10,769 bases of DNA from JBHIET01 sp046760785 (lineage in GTDB: Bacteria; Chloroflexota; Anaerolineae; B4-G1): the NCBI GenBank assembly GCA_046760785.1, contig JBHIET010000097.1, positions 1 to 10,769 on the forward strand, in the 5' to 3' direction. The notes under the pieces are model-generated. The model did not search any database. It was given only the letters and a program-made list of their open reading frames with translations, and was not told where the DNA came from. Shown piece by piece: positions 1-7,752 of the stretch (positions are counted from its first letter, which is position 1; every line of letters begins with the position of its first letter). A program made the translations under genes and the position numbers.

Positions 1-34
1 AATCAGTCCCATGTGGCGTCAAAAGCCACTAGGC

Positions 35-87
35 GGAGCACCTTCGAGACTTCCGCAGTCTGGCAGTTTGAATTGCGAAAGGCTCTC
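35..87 (+). repeat. 53-bp terminal inverted repeat, left copy
   Basis: These 53 bases are found again, perfectly and in reverse complement, at 10717-10769. The repeat contains a small hairpin, AGACT/AGTCT around TCCGC (47-61), and an imperfect longer dyad (CTTCCGCA against TGCGAAAG). Left of it are 34 bases that have no counterpart in the right copy, because the window ends there. In both copies the same edge (GAGAGCC, read outward) faces the interior of the window. This fits the ends of an insertion element flanking the region on both sides, or a multicopy repeat at which assembly stopped. No transposase is visible. Confidence 0.85.
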
Positions 88-154
88 AGTTCAAAGTTAC
101 GCTTGTCTTCGCAGATCTGCCTGGCGACAGAGTCTACTCTTGAGGAGCAAGATT

Positions 155-592
155 ATGGACCGTGACAAGGAGCAAAAGGTTAAGGTACACGACGATTTTG
201 CAGGTGAGGACGTTCTCATCACCACTGAAACTATTACTAGCGGCAGCGGCATCGCTATTGGACGTGGCGCCAGGGCTGTAGTGTTGCCAAAGGAAGCGGT
301 GAAGCGCGCAGAGCTTGTCAAGACACCGGAGCTGAGCTTTGGAGAGCTGACTGCGCAGATTGACGAGAGCGACCTGCCGCAATACTTGAAGGGGAGGATG
401 CAGTCGTACTTGGAGAACCTCCGGTTCGAGGTGGAGCGGGGTGAGGCGGCCGATGTGAAGAATGCCCGGCAGGTACTGAAGGAGATCAGCGGGAACATGC
501 CCGAGTTGAACCAGCTCTTGTGGGGTTGGCTGGAGAGAACAGAGCATGTTTCCACCGCCATCAAAATCGTCGCTCGCAAGATGCTCACATAA
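155..592 (+). CDS. Hypothetical small protein with Gly-rich GSGIAIGRGARA motif
   Basis: This is an unrecognised 145-residue soluble protein with no signal peptide or membrane segment. The ATG at 155 is chosen because GAGGAG lies about 8 bases upstream. An in-frame ATG at position 11 would run through the terminal repeat and lacks such a site. Residues 18-44 hold a glycine-rich stretch (ITSGSGIAIGRGARAVVL) that looks like a short beta hairpin or beta-helix turn. Residues 55-145 are charged and predicted helical, ending in a compact block with several Leu/Trp (NQLLWGWLER). The stop lies 22 bases before the downstream membrane TPR protein, so the two are probably one operon. The tag-plus-helical layout recalls small adaptor proteins encoded next to large signalling or conflict proteins in Chloroflexota, but this is a resemblance only. 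Function unknown. Confidence 0.7.
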   Translation: MDRDKEQKVKVHDDFAGEDVLITTETITSGSGIAIGRGARAVVLPKEAVKRAELVKTPELSFGELTAQIDESDLPQYLKGRMQSYLENLRFEVERGEAADVKNARQVLKEISGNMPELNQLLWGWLERTEHVSTAIKIVARKMLT

Positions 593-614
593 GAAAACCC
601 GGAAAGGCACATAG

Positions 615-3326
615 ATGGCCGAACAGACTGGTACGGCTACCGAACCGGAGCGGCAGGAACGAGATTGGCCCAAGAACCTCCTGCCGTTCCTTCTGTTTCT
701 GGCAGCGCTGGCGGCCCTGTACCTCGCGCTGCCGGTGCTCCACACCCCGGCGCTGACCGACGCGCTGCGTATTCTCCTGATCCTGATCGGTGGCTTGCTG
801 CCAGCGATGATCTATAGCTCTTTCATCCAGATTCGGCTGCCCACCCTGTCCACCGAGTACAGGCAGAGCCTGCGACGGCTGGGATACCCTGAAAACGCAC
901 GGCAGTACCAGGACAAGTTCAACGAGATCTACGGTCAAAAGCTTAGGTCAGGCCGGCCACCACGCCCCGGAGACGCACAACAGAAGGACGAATTCGACGA
1001 GACCTACCGCCAAGAGGCCAAATTGGACCGATTGCCGTACGCCAACTCGCCGATTACTGTCGCCACCATCCTGGCGTTCGTCGGCTGGCTTCTGGTCTTC
1101 TTTCCGCCGGTCGGCACTCCCGAGGGTCTGGTTCCAAACCCGACGCCGTTGGCCTACGGCTTCCTGGGAGCCTACGTCTTTGGTCTCGGATCGCTGGTGC
1201 GGCAATACGTGACCGACGACTTGCAGCCCCGCTACTACGCCAGCCTGACCAGCCGCTACCTGACCGTGTTCGTGTTGTCGTGGTTGGTCACGCTGGTCGT
1301 GCAGGCAGAGAGCGACGGCAGTTCGCCCCCGGCCGGCAACTACCTGCTGGCGGCTTTCGTCATTGGCCTGTTCCCCTCGACCGGCCTGCGCGTCGCGCAG
1401 CGGCTGGGTACGGCGGCCCTGGGTATCGTCATCAAAGGCTTCAAGGAAGACCAGCCCCTGAGTCAACTCGACGGGCTCAACGCTTACCATGAGGACCGGC
1501 TGCTGCTGGAGGGGATCGAGAATCTGCAGAACCTGGGCTGTGCCAACATCGTGGACCTGATGCTCAAGACACGTTATCCGGTCGAACAGATCGTGGATTG
1601 GATTGACCAGGCGCTGCTTCATCTCCATGCGCGCGGCCGGATCGAGGACTTTCAAAAGAGTGGCCTGCGCACAGCGACCGACTTCCTCGACGCCTACGAC
1701 GTGGTAGGGCTGTCGGATGACGAACTGGCCAAGCGGCGTGAGGACCTGGCACGCCTGTTGGACAGTCATCATTCCAACGAGATATCCGAGGCGCAGTTGG
1801 CCCACACGCTGACCCTGCTCGACACGACGGCCTCGGCGCTGCGGCTTGATCCCAATCTGTTTCATGTGCGCTACTGGCGAGAGCACGAATACGAGGCATT
1901 GCCGGAGGACGTCGAACGCCGCCGGACGCAGGCTGACCTGAGACTGATGCAAAGCCTGCCGGATGAGGCTATCGTCGCTTACAACGACTTGCTGCGAGAT
2001 TTTCCAAACTACCACACCGCCCTGCTCTATCGCGGTCTGGCGTACTTCGCTCTGGGGGAATACAGTCAAGCGCTTGACAACTACACCACGGCCATTGAGC
2101 GTGGCGGTCCCAACTGGGAGAGCGCCCGCTACGCCTACGTGGAGCGCGGACGTGCCTTGCGGGAGTTGAAAGAGTATGCCGAGGCGGCCCAGAATTATCA
2201 AGACGCGCTCAAAGCCTACGAAGCTTTCCCCGAAGCGCACCTCGAACTGGCCTACGTCCAGATGACCTACCTGGGCCAGTACGACGAGGCGATTGATCAC
2301 CTTCAGACCGTCATCGGCGAGGGATTCAAAGAGGCGGAAGCGCTGGCTAACCTCGGGCTGGTGCGTTACATGCGTTGGGACCAGACAGGCCGCCAGGCCG
2401 AGACGCGCGCTGTGGAACTGGGCCAGGCCAAGGCCGACCTCGAACGGGCATTGCGCCTGAAGCCCGATCTTATAGACGCTCGCCTCAACCTGGCCAAAGT
2501 CCTCGAAGACCTCGGACGCGAAACGGAGGCCATACGGACGTTGACGGAGGCACTACAGAGGCCGGAAACGGTCCCCGATCCCGAAAGTGCCTATCGCGCG
2601 CGCCTGCATCGCGGCAATCTCTACCTGAATCAGAACGACTACCAGTCAGCAATGGACGATTACAGGGCGGCCACGCAACTGGCCCCCGACGATGCGGCCG
2701 CCTTTTTCAACCTTGGCGTCGCCTGCCAGCACCTTGGTCAACTCGATTCAGCCCTGTCTGTCTTCCGCGATGCCATCCGCCTGAACCCGCGCCACGCGCC
2801 GGCGCACCAGGAACTCGGCGACGTGGCCTTCGCGCTCGATTTGCTCGACGATGCCGAGACAGCATACAGCACGGCGCTACAACTGACGCGCGAGGCCGGC
2901 GATCAGAGCGGGCAGGCGTTGGCACACCTGAGCCTGGGGAGGCTCTACCGGCGACTGGATGGCCGCCAATCGGACGCCCGGCGCGAACTGGAGCGGGCGA
3001 TGGAGTTGGATGAGGATCTGGTCTACACCCGGGCCTCCTACGAGCTAGGGCTGTTGCACCTGGCTGCCGGTGGGCTCGAGGCAGCGGTCGCCTTGTTCGA
3101 GACGAGCGCCGAACTCTTCGACGTGTTGGGCCGCGTGCGAGCCAGCGCCGAGGCCAACTTGCAACTGGGCCGTGCCTACCTGGCGCAACAGGATCAGGCT
3201 GCTGCCGCTGAGGCGTTGGAGAAGGCCCGTCAGCAACTGGCTCGCGTCTTCGTGCCCCAGGACGCGGGCGACGCTCAACTTCAGCGAGACATCGAAGCCG
3301 AAATGGCCCGGTGTGGGTCAACTTAA
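615..3326 (+). CDS. Multi-pass membrane protein with long C-terminal TPR domain
   Basis: This is a 903-residue protein. Hydrophobic segments are visible at about residues 21-42, 51-73, 145-165, 178-195, 214-230 and 242-256, so six membrane spans are likely. A linker (about 257-430) has a conserved-looking block (LLLEGIENLQNLGCANIVDL, 296-315) followed by a helical region. From about residue 431 to the end come tandem tetratricopeptide repeats. The clearest begin near residue 467 (YRGLAYFALGEYSQALDNYT) and near 660-760 (LHRGNLYLNQNDYQSAMDDY, FFNLGVACQHLGQLDSALSV). TPR arrays bind partner proteins, so the likely role is a membrane-anchored scaffold facing the cytoplasm. No enzymatic domain is seen. 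The start ATG has GGAAAGG about 9 bases upstream. It follows the 145-aa gene by 22 bases and is probably cotranscribed. It converges on the oxidoreductase gene 45 bases downstream with no strong terminator between them. The specific function is unknown. Confidence 0.85.
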   Translation: MAEQTGTATEPERQERDWPKNLLPFLLFLAALAALYLALPVLHTPALTDALRILLILIGGLLPAMIYSSFIQIRLPTLSTEYRQSLRRLGYPENARQYQDKFNEIYGQKLRSGRPPRPGDAQQKDEFDETYRQEAKLDRLPYANSPITVATILAFVGWLLVFFPPVGTPEGLVPNPTPLAYGFLGAYVFGLGSLVRQYVTDDLQPRYYASLTSRYLTVFVLSWLVTLVVQAESDGSSPPAGNYLLAAFVIGLFPSTGLRVAQRLGTAALGIVIKGFKEDQPLSQLDGLNAYHEDRLLLEGIENLQNLGCANIVDLMLKTRYPVEQIVDWIDQALLHLHARGRIEDFQKSGLRTATDFLDAYDVVGLSDDELAKRREDLARLLDSHHSNEISEAQLAHTLTLLDTTASALRLDPNLFHVRYWREHEYEALPEDVERRRTQADLRLMQSLPDEAIVAYNDLLRDFPNYHTALLYRGLAYFALGEYSQALDNYTTAIERGGPNWESARYAYVERGRALRELKEYAEAAQNYQDALKAYEAFPEAHLELAYVQMTYLGQYDEAIDHLQTVIGEGFKEAEALANLGLVRYMRWDQTGRQAETRAVELGQAKADLERALRLKPDLIDARLNLAKVLEDLGRETEAIRTLTEALQRPETVPDPESAYRARLHRGNLYLNQNDYQSAMDDYRAATQLAPDDAAAFFNLGVACQHLGQLDSALSVFRDAIRLNPRHAPAHQELGDVAFALDLLDDAETAYSTALQLTREAGDQSGQALAHLSLGRLYRRLDGRQSDARRELERAMELDEDLVYTRASYELGLLHLAAGGLEAAVALFETSAELFDVLGRVRASAEANLQLGRAYLAQQDQAAAAEALEKARQQLARVFVPQDAGDAQLQRDIEAEMARCGST

Positions 3327-3371
3327 GCCTGGAGTTTGGCAGAGTCCAGTTAAGCGAAGGGTCAGTCCCTC

Positions 3372-4850
3372 CTAGCTCCTCCCCAGCTCCTCCGCCTTCT
3401 GCCGGTAAGCCGCCATCTCCACGATGGCGGCTTCGACGCGGGCTTGCTCGGCGGCAAAGGCCATCAGGTGGCTCTCCAGCGACTCGCGGCCTGTAGTGAG
3501 CCCTTCGGCTCCCCTTCGGCTGCGCTCAGGGCAGGCGCTCAGGGCAGGCGAAGTCGAACCGGCAGTAGTCAGCGCGGCGGATGGGTCGCGCACGGCGCGG
3601 ACGAAACCGGCCATCACCCCCTCGTCGCCACCGCCGTGACCGCTACCTCCTGTCTGCGGAATGATCCTCTCCACACGGCCGGTCAGGTGATCGTGAATCT
3701 CGATCCCATCGTCTAAGCCGTAGGCAAACTTGCCGCGCAGCGTAGCCCGCGTGCCGTCGTACCGCATGGTGCGCGCCTCCTCGTGGGAGTGGCCGTGCAT
3801 CACCAGTACCACCGAAGTCCCGCTCTCGAACTCCATGTTGACCGTCTGATGATCCACCACGTCGTTGTCGCAACGGTAGACACACCGCCCGTAGGGGCCT
3901 GTCTGGAGGGCACGCAGGCGAGCCTCTGGGCTGATGTCCTCGGAGATAACGGAGACGGGCCACTCCTGATAGTCAAAGGCCGCATCCAGAGCGGGGCTCA
4001 GGCGACGGGCCGCCCTCATGAGCGAGGGGTGATCCAGGGCCAGACTGGCTCCCAGTCGCTCCAGCGCGGCGGAGGAACGGCGGGCCACGTGCATCAACGG
4101 AGTCAGTTCCAGGTACAAGCGCGGTGCATGCCAGGGACAATCGTCGGCGGCCGGACAGCCGTCGGTGCAACGCTCCGGGGCTCCTGGCGGCGCGTTCTCG
4201 GCGCGGAAGTGGATCAGCGAGCCAAACGAACTGAGCCGCGCGCACGGCCCCAGGTTCCAGTACAGGATGTCGAGGTCGTGGCAGCACTTGGCCAGGATCA
4301 TTGGGCTTTCGATCCTGCTGTCGCGCCAGTTGCCGCGCACGAAGGAGTGGGCCATGTGCCAGTATACAACATTCTCGCGGTGCTCGACGGTGACGATGTC
4401 GCCCAGGCGGCCCGAGGTGATGATGTCGTGGAGGGTGGAGAAGAAGGGAGTATAGCGCAGGACGTGGCAGATTTGCAGCAATCGCCCGGTACGTTCGGCC
4501 GTCTGCACCAGCCGCACGCAGTCGGCCAGGGTGGTGGCCATGGGCTTCTCCAGCAGGACGTCGTAGCCGGCCTCCAGCGCGGCGACGGTGGGCTCGACGT
4601 GTAGCCGATCCAGCGTGCACACGAGCGCGGCATCGGCGATCTGCCGCCGGGCAAGCAAGTCCTCCCAGGTGTGGAACTGGAGCTCCGAGGGAATATCGTG
4701 GGCCTGGGCGAAGCGGGCGCGGCGGGCGTCGTGGGGCTCGGCGACGGCAACGAAGCGGATTTCGTCGGGGTGTGCCAGAGCGTAGGGACCGTAGGCCCCG
4801 TAGCCCCGGTCGCCAGCCCCGATCAGCACGGTGGTGAGAGGTTGAGTCAT
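3372..4850 (-). CDS. Gfo/Idh/MocA family NAD(P)-dependent oxidoreductase
   Basis: This 492-residue protein has a Rossmann nucleotide-binding fold at the N-terminus: VLIGAGDRGYGAYG (residues 8-21), a strand ending in the acidic VAEPHD (36-41), and the family signature EKPMA (101-105). The catalytic region contains KCCHDLDIL (188-196), matching the Lys/His-Asp pattern of the family. Members oxidise or reduce sugars, inositols and related substrates; the substrate here cannot be named. Two cysteine clusters (C228-x3-C232-x5-C238 and C323-x3-C327) lie in an insert and could bind metal. The protein is longer than the usual 330-430 residues. About 24 residues near the C-terminus (430-453) come from an in-frame repeat insertion (see the repeat at 3501-3562). 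The start ATG has a strong AGGAGGTGA site about 12 bases upstream. It is divergent from the DedA gene and the intergenic region is only 76 bases. Confidence 0.92.
   Translation of the reverse strand: MTQPLTTVLIGAGDRGYGAYGPYALAHPDEIRFVAVAEPHDARRARFAQAHDIPSELQFHTWEDLLARRQIADAALVCTLDRLHVEPTVAALEAGYDVLLEKPMATTLADCVRLVQTAERTGRLLQICHVLRYTPFFSTLHDIITSGRLGDIVTVEHRENVVYWHMAHSFVRGNWRDSRIESPMILAKCCHDLDILYWNLGPCARLSSFGSLIHFRAENAPPGAPERCTDGCPAADDCPWHAPRLYLELTPLMHVARRSSAALERLGASLALDHPSLMRAARRLSPALDAAFDYQEWPVSVISEDISPEARLRALQTGPYGRCVYRCDNDVVDHQTVNMEFESGTSVVLVMHGHSHEEARTMRYDGTRATLRGKFAYGLDDGIEIHDHLTGRVERIIPQTGGSGHGGGDEGVMAGFVRAVRDPSAALTTAGSTSPALSACPERSRRGAEGLTTGRESLESHLMAFAAEQARVEAAIVEMAAYRQKAEELGRS
3501..3562. 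repeat. Short GC-rich repeat inserted in frame in the oxidoreductase gene
   Basis: The element is made of small tandem units: CCCTTCGGCT appears twice (3501-3510, 3512-3521), followed by two full copies of a 13-base unit GCGCTCAGGGCAG (3522-3534, 3535-3547) and then GCGAAGTCGAACC. It is flanked by CTGTAGTGAG (3491-3500) and CAGTAGTCAG (3563-3572), which match at 8 of 10 positions and look like an aged target duplication. Insert plus duplication is 72 bases, or 24 codons, so the frame survives. It is translated as a stretch containing ACPERSRRGAEG between two LTT(A/G) tripeptides. From memory, very similar 'CPERSRR'-type repeats occur in many Chloroflexota genomes. Confidence 0.8.
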
Positions 4851-4859
4851 TTGATTCGC

Positions 4860-4888
4860 TTGTCACCTCCTGCTATTGATGGTATAAT
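4860..4888 (+). promoter_or_regulatory. Sigma70-type promoter for the DedA gene
   Basis: The -35 box TTGTCA (4860-4865; 5 of 6 to consensus) and -10 box TATAAT (4883-4888; 6 of 6) are separated by exactly 17 bases. Transcription would start near 4895, giving a leader of about 30 bases before the GTG start at 4927, with AAAGGAGG at 4909-4916. The same 76-base region must also hold the promoter of the divergent oxidoreductase gene. A weak candidate on the minus strand overlaps this -10 box (TATACC read leftward), so the two promoters may compete. Confidence 0.75.
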
Positions 4889-4926
4889 CGCGGCCTACAC
4901 CTCGCTGCAAAGGAGGCCGCAGGCAA

Positions 4927-5583
4927 GTGGAAGTTATCGAACAGGCTGTCGTTGCATTCTTGGAGACGGTCCTGCATACCATTCACTGGCCCGGCGTGGT
5001 CATGATTATGGCCCTGGAGAGCGCCAATATCCCCATCCCCAGTGAGGTGACCATGCCTCTGGCCGGCTGGATGCTGGTACAAGAGAGCGGCCTCAGCATC
5101 TGGCACGCTGTCCTGTTAGGAGGTCTGTACGGCGCACTGGGTTGCACGTTGGGATCAGTCGGCTCTTATGCGCTGGGCTACTACGGCGGCCGGCCTCTGT
5201 TGAAAAGGTATGGCCGCTACATCCTCGTGACCGAGCATGATCTGGAGCAGGCTGAGCGATGGTTTAGTCGGTGGGGCGATTGGGCTGCCTTCATCTCGCG
5301 TCTGCTGCCCATCGTGCGCACGTTCATCTCCTTTCCTGCCGGGGTTGTGAAAGTCCCCTTGCTGCGCTTCACTGCGCTCACCTTCGTGGGATCCTTCATC
5401 TGGTGTGGGGTGCTAGCGGCAGCCGGCCATTGGTTCGGCTCGCAGTGGGAACTCGTTCGCACATACATGCGCCCCTTCGACATCCCTATCGCCGTTGTGT
5501 TTCTGGCCGGCTTCGCTTACTACGTCTATCGGCACATCGCACGGGCCCAGCGTCCAGCCGCCCCGGAGGAAGCCTCTGACTAA
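4927..5583 (+). CDS. DedA family membrane protein (SNARE-associated/VTT domain)
   Basis: This is a 218-residue integral membrane protein of the DedA family. The family signatures are present: E-S-A-N-I-P-I-P-S-E at residues 31-40 (acidic and proline residues of the first re-entrant hairpin) and F-I-S-R-L-L-P-I-V-R at 122-131 followed by FPAG (136-139), the second re-entrant hairpin with its conserved arginines. FIWCG (157-161) and hydrophobic segments at about 60-85, 147-168 and 185-201 complete the fold. DedA proteins are linked to recycling of the undecaprenyl-phosphate or phospholipid carriers of the envelope and to membrane homeostasis. The GTG start at 4927 is supported by AAAGGAGG ten bases upstream and by the promoter at 4860-4888. 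Its stop is only 5 bases from the stop of the convergent hydrolase gene, so the two transcripts must overlap. Confidence 0.93.
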   Translation: MEVIEQAVVAFLETVLHTIHWPGVVMIMALESANIPIPSEVTMPLAGWMLVQESGLSIWHAVLLGGLYGALGCTLGSVGSYALGYYGGRPLLKRYGRYILVTEHDLEQAERWFSRWGDWAAFISRLLPIVRTFISFPAGVVKVPLLRFTALTFVGSFIWCGVLAAAGHWFGSQWELVRTYMRPFDIPIAVVFLAGFAYYVYRHIARAQRPAAPEEASD

Positions 5584-5588
5584 TCCCC

Positions 5589-6476
5589 TCAGGTGACCAG
5601 GTATCGCTCGAAGAAGCCGATGACTTGTTCACGGTACTCGGCGGGCCGGGCTTTGTCTACCTGTCGGTGCACGGCCTCGGGGACGCGCCACAGTTCCTTA
5701 GGCTCGCCTGCCGTGGCGTAGAGCGCCTCCACGTCGGCGACGGTGACGTAGGGGTCGCGGTCGCCGTGAATGAAGAAGATCGGCCGGGGGGCGACCCGTC
5801 CTACCCAGTGGATGGGATCGGTCTCGACAAGGCGGACGCCCAGCCGCCACCCGGCGACGACGATGATTAGCCGCGCCAGCGGGAGTGTCAACCAGCGTGG
5901 TAGATCCATCTGGCGCCGCCGCGCCCAGCCCAGCATCGCACCTTCCAGCCGCGCGAAGCCGCCGTCGGAGACGATGGCACGGATGGCCTCGCTCTGCGGC
6001 GCGGTGATGATCCCCACACCGCCGCCCATCGAAAAACCTAGCACCCCCACCTCCTCGATTCCCCTCCCTTGCAAGTAGTCTATCGCCCCCAGCAAATCCT
6101 GACGCTCGAAGTATCCCAGGCTCACCCGGTCGCCCTCACTGCGGCCGTGGGCGCGGAAATCGAACATCAGCACATTGAAGCCGGCCTCGTGAAACCAGGG
6201 GGCATAGATGACGTCGGGGTCCATACTGCCGGCGTGGCCGTGGCAAAAGATGATGGTGCCCCGTGCGGGGTCGGCCGGGATAAACCAGCCGCGCAGCGCA
6301 ACGCCATCGCGACTGGGGAAAGCGACGTCTTCGTAAGCCAGTCCGTAGTCGGCCGGACTGGTCTGCGCATTGGGGGTACGGCGTGCCATCAGCCGGCTTG
6401 ACCCCGCCCACGCCAGCCCGGCGAGGGCCGCCAGCAGGAGGATGACAGCGCCAGAGCACAGCCAAAGGATGATCAC
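5589..6476 (-). CDS. Membrane-anchored alpha/beta hydrolase
   Basis: This 295-residue serine hydrolase has an N-terminal membrane anchor (residues 3-23, not followed by a convincing cleavage site). The alpha/beta hydrolase core has HGHAGS (79-84, oxyanion hole), the nucleophile elbow GFSMGG with Ser149, an acid candidate Asp241 in HGDRDPYV, and His270 in AVHRQ, which together complete a Ser-Asp-His triad. The substrate is unknown; relatives are esterases, thioesterases or acyl-ester hydrolases. The start is GTG, and its GTGA overlaps the TGA stop of the upstream protease gene by 4 bases. AAGGA lies about 9 bases upstream within that gene. This is classic translational coupling, so the two are expressed together. 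The gene converges on the DedA gene with a 5-base gap. Confidence 0.9.
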   Translation of the reverse strand: MIILWLCSGAVILLLAALAGLAWAGSSRLMARRTPNAQTSPADYGLAYEDVAFPSRDGVALRGWFIPADPARGTIIFCHGHAGSMDPDVIYAPWFHEAGFNVLMFDFRAHGRSEGDRVSLGYFERQDLLGAIDYLQGRGIEEVGVLGFSMGGGVGIITAPQSEAIRAIVSDGGFARLEGAMLGWARRRQMDLPRWLTLPLARLIIVVAGWRLGVRLVETDPIHWVGRVAPRPIFFIHGDRDPYVTVADVEALYATAGEPKELWRVPEAVHRQVDKARPAEYREQVIGFFERYLVT

Positions 6477-7717
6477 GGCACCGTTCCTTCGGACAGCCCA
6501 GGGGCAGCAGGGACTTCCTCAGATGTGGTGGCCCTATCTTGGAGCTGCTCTGCCTCGTTCGCCAGCCTACGTCCAGCGACAGTCAACGCGGCGATAAACG
6601 CCACGGTCATCAATCCGAGCGATCCCACGAGCGCCAACATCCCGAGGCCCACCAGGGCAAGCCAGAGATCATCTCCCTCATACAACAACGCGCTGGAATT
6701 CATGAGCACCACACCCACGGAGGCGGCGTTCCACAACCCGTGGGTAGTTACGGCGGCAGCGTAAGCCCCCAGCAGTCGCAGAGGCCGTCGCACTGTCCAG
6801 AGTTGTCCCCAGCCCCAGCCGACCAATCCACCGGTGAAGCAATGCATTACCGTTGCACCGAAGCGGGCCACAGCTCCCGCTGTCCAGCTTTCCGCACCCC
6901 CCAATGCGCCATTGAACAGGTTCTCCGCCAGTGCAAAGCCGGCCCCGCCGGCCACACCCCACAGGAAGGCACGCGCGGGGTGGGGACGAACCCAGCGGGC
7001 CACCACGCCGGCAGCCACCGTCTTGAAAGCCTCCTCAACCAGCGGGACAGGAATAGAGAATAACCCCAATGCGGAGAGGGCAACCGCTGGGGAGAGCAGC
7101 AATTGTAGCAGATTGTTCGGGTCTGTCACCCAGGCCGGGTCCTGCAGGTTTCTCGCCAGCGCTGTGATCCGCTCTGTTCCACCAGGCACCATCAGTGCCA
7201 CGATGGCCATGGCTACGATGAGCACAAAGGCGATCAGTCCCTCGCCGATGAGAGAAAGTCCCAGGCCCAGGGAACCGCCACCGGCCACGCCGGCGACAAC
7301 CTCGCGCAAGGAGCCTCCCCTCCCACGCAGTGCCCCTCCAACCAGCCAGAGCATGATCAGCGGTGGAAGAGCCATCGCCAGGACGTGGATGGGAGGCAAC
7401 AACAGGGCCGGGGCCGAGCTGACCACGCTCCCCAGGCCGATGAGAAGCGCTAGCAGGAGCCACAGCAACCAAGCACGAGATGGGTTGAACGGGCACGAGG
7501 GCCGTTCCTGCCAACCAGCCCATCCGTGCAGCATCAGCGGAATGCCAAGCCCAAGCCCCAATGCCATCAACCCTGCTATCGGCAGAGTCTCGGCTGCGTT
7601 CAGCGTGCCTCTGTTGGCGAGGATCACACCCAGCGTCAACAGTCCGCCTCCGGAGGCCAACGTGGCGAAGGCGGCACTTGCAATGGCGACGATGAGCCAG
7701 AGAGCGCGGCGTTGCAT
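6473..7717 (-). CDS. PrsW family intramembrane metalloprotease
   Basis: This is a 414-residue multi-pass membrane protein with the PrsW-type metalloprotease motifs: PLVEEAFKTV with E228-E229-x-x-K232, GFALAENLFNG with E265-N266, MHCFTGG with H292, and TTHGLWNA with H326. These conserved Glu/His residues are thought to bind the metal within the membrane. Hydrophobic segments cover most of residues 5-180, 205-225, 250-268, 285-305, 313-340 and 350-381, and a polar cytoplasm-like tail ends the protein. The best known member, Bacillus PrsW, performs site-1 cleavage of an anti-sigma factor; no anti-sigma factor is seen here. The start ATG has AGAGGA about 7 bases upstream. It is the first gene of a two-gene unit with the hydrolase. 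A palindromic element lies 36 bases upstream. Confidence 0.9.
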   Translation of the reverse strand: MQRRALWLIVAIASAAFATLASGGGLLTLGVILANRGTLNAAETLPIAGLMALGLGLGIPLMLHGWAGWQERPSCPFNPSRAWLLWLLLALLIGLGSVVSSAPALLLPPIHVLAMALPPLIMLWLVGGALRGRGGSLREVVAGVAGGGSLGLGLSLIGEGLIAFVLIVAMAIVALMVPGGTERITALARNLQDPAWVTDPNNLLQLLLSPAVALSALGLFSIPVPLVEEAFKTVAAGVVARWVRPHPARAFLWGVAGGAGFALAENLFNGALGGAESWTAGAVARFGATVMHCFTGGLVGWGWGQLWTVRRPLRLLGAYAAAVTTHGLWNAASVGVVLMNSSALLYEGDDLWLALVGLGMLALVGSLGLMTVAFIAALTVAGRRLANEAEQLQDRATTSEEVPAAPGLSEGTVP

Positions 7718-7752
7718 CCCTATCCTCTGTTCCGAAAATAGATCCCGCCCGC

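Noticed and set aside
11..154. N-terminal extension of the first gene from ATG 11
   Set aside because: It runs through the inverted repeat, has no ribosome site, and the encoded residues look random. ATG 155 has a good site.
948..2300. Long open frames on the minus strand inside the TPR gene, and similar long frames opposite the oxidoreductase and PrsW genes
   Set aside because: They are antisense shadows of GC-rich genes, with compositions unlike real proteins and no motifs or start signals.
3327..3371. Bidirectional terminator between the TPR and oxidoreductase genes
   Set aside because: Only a weak 5-bp stem (CTGGA/TCCAG) without a T-run is visible; not enough to call.
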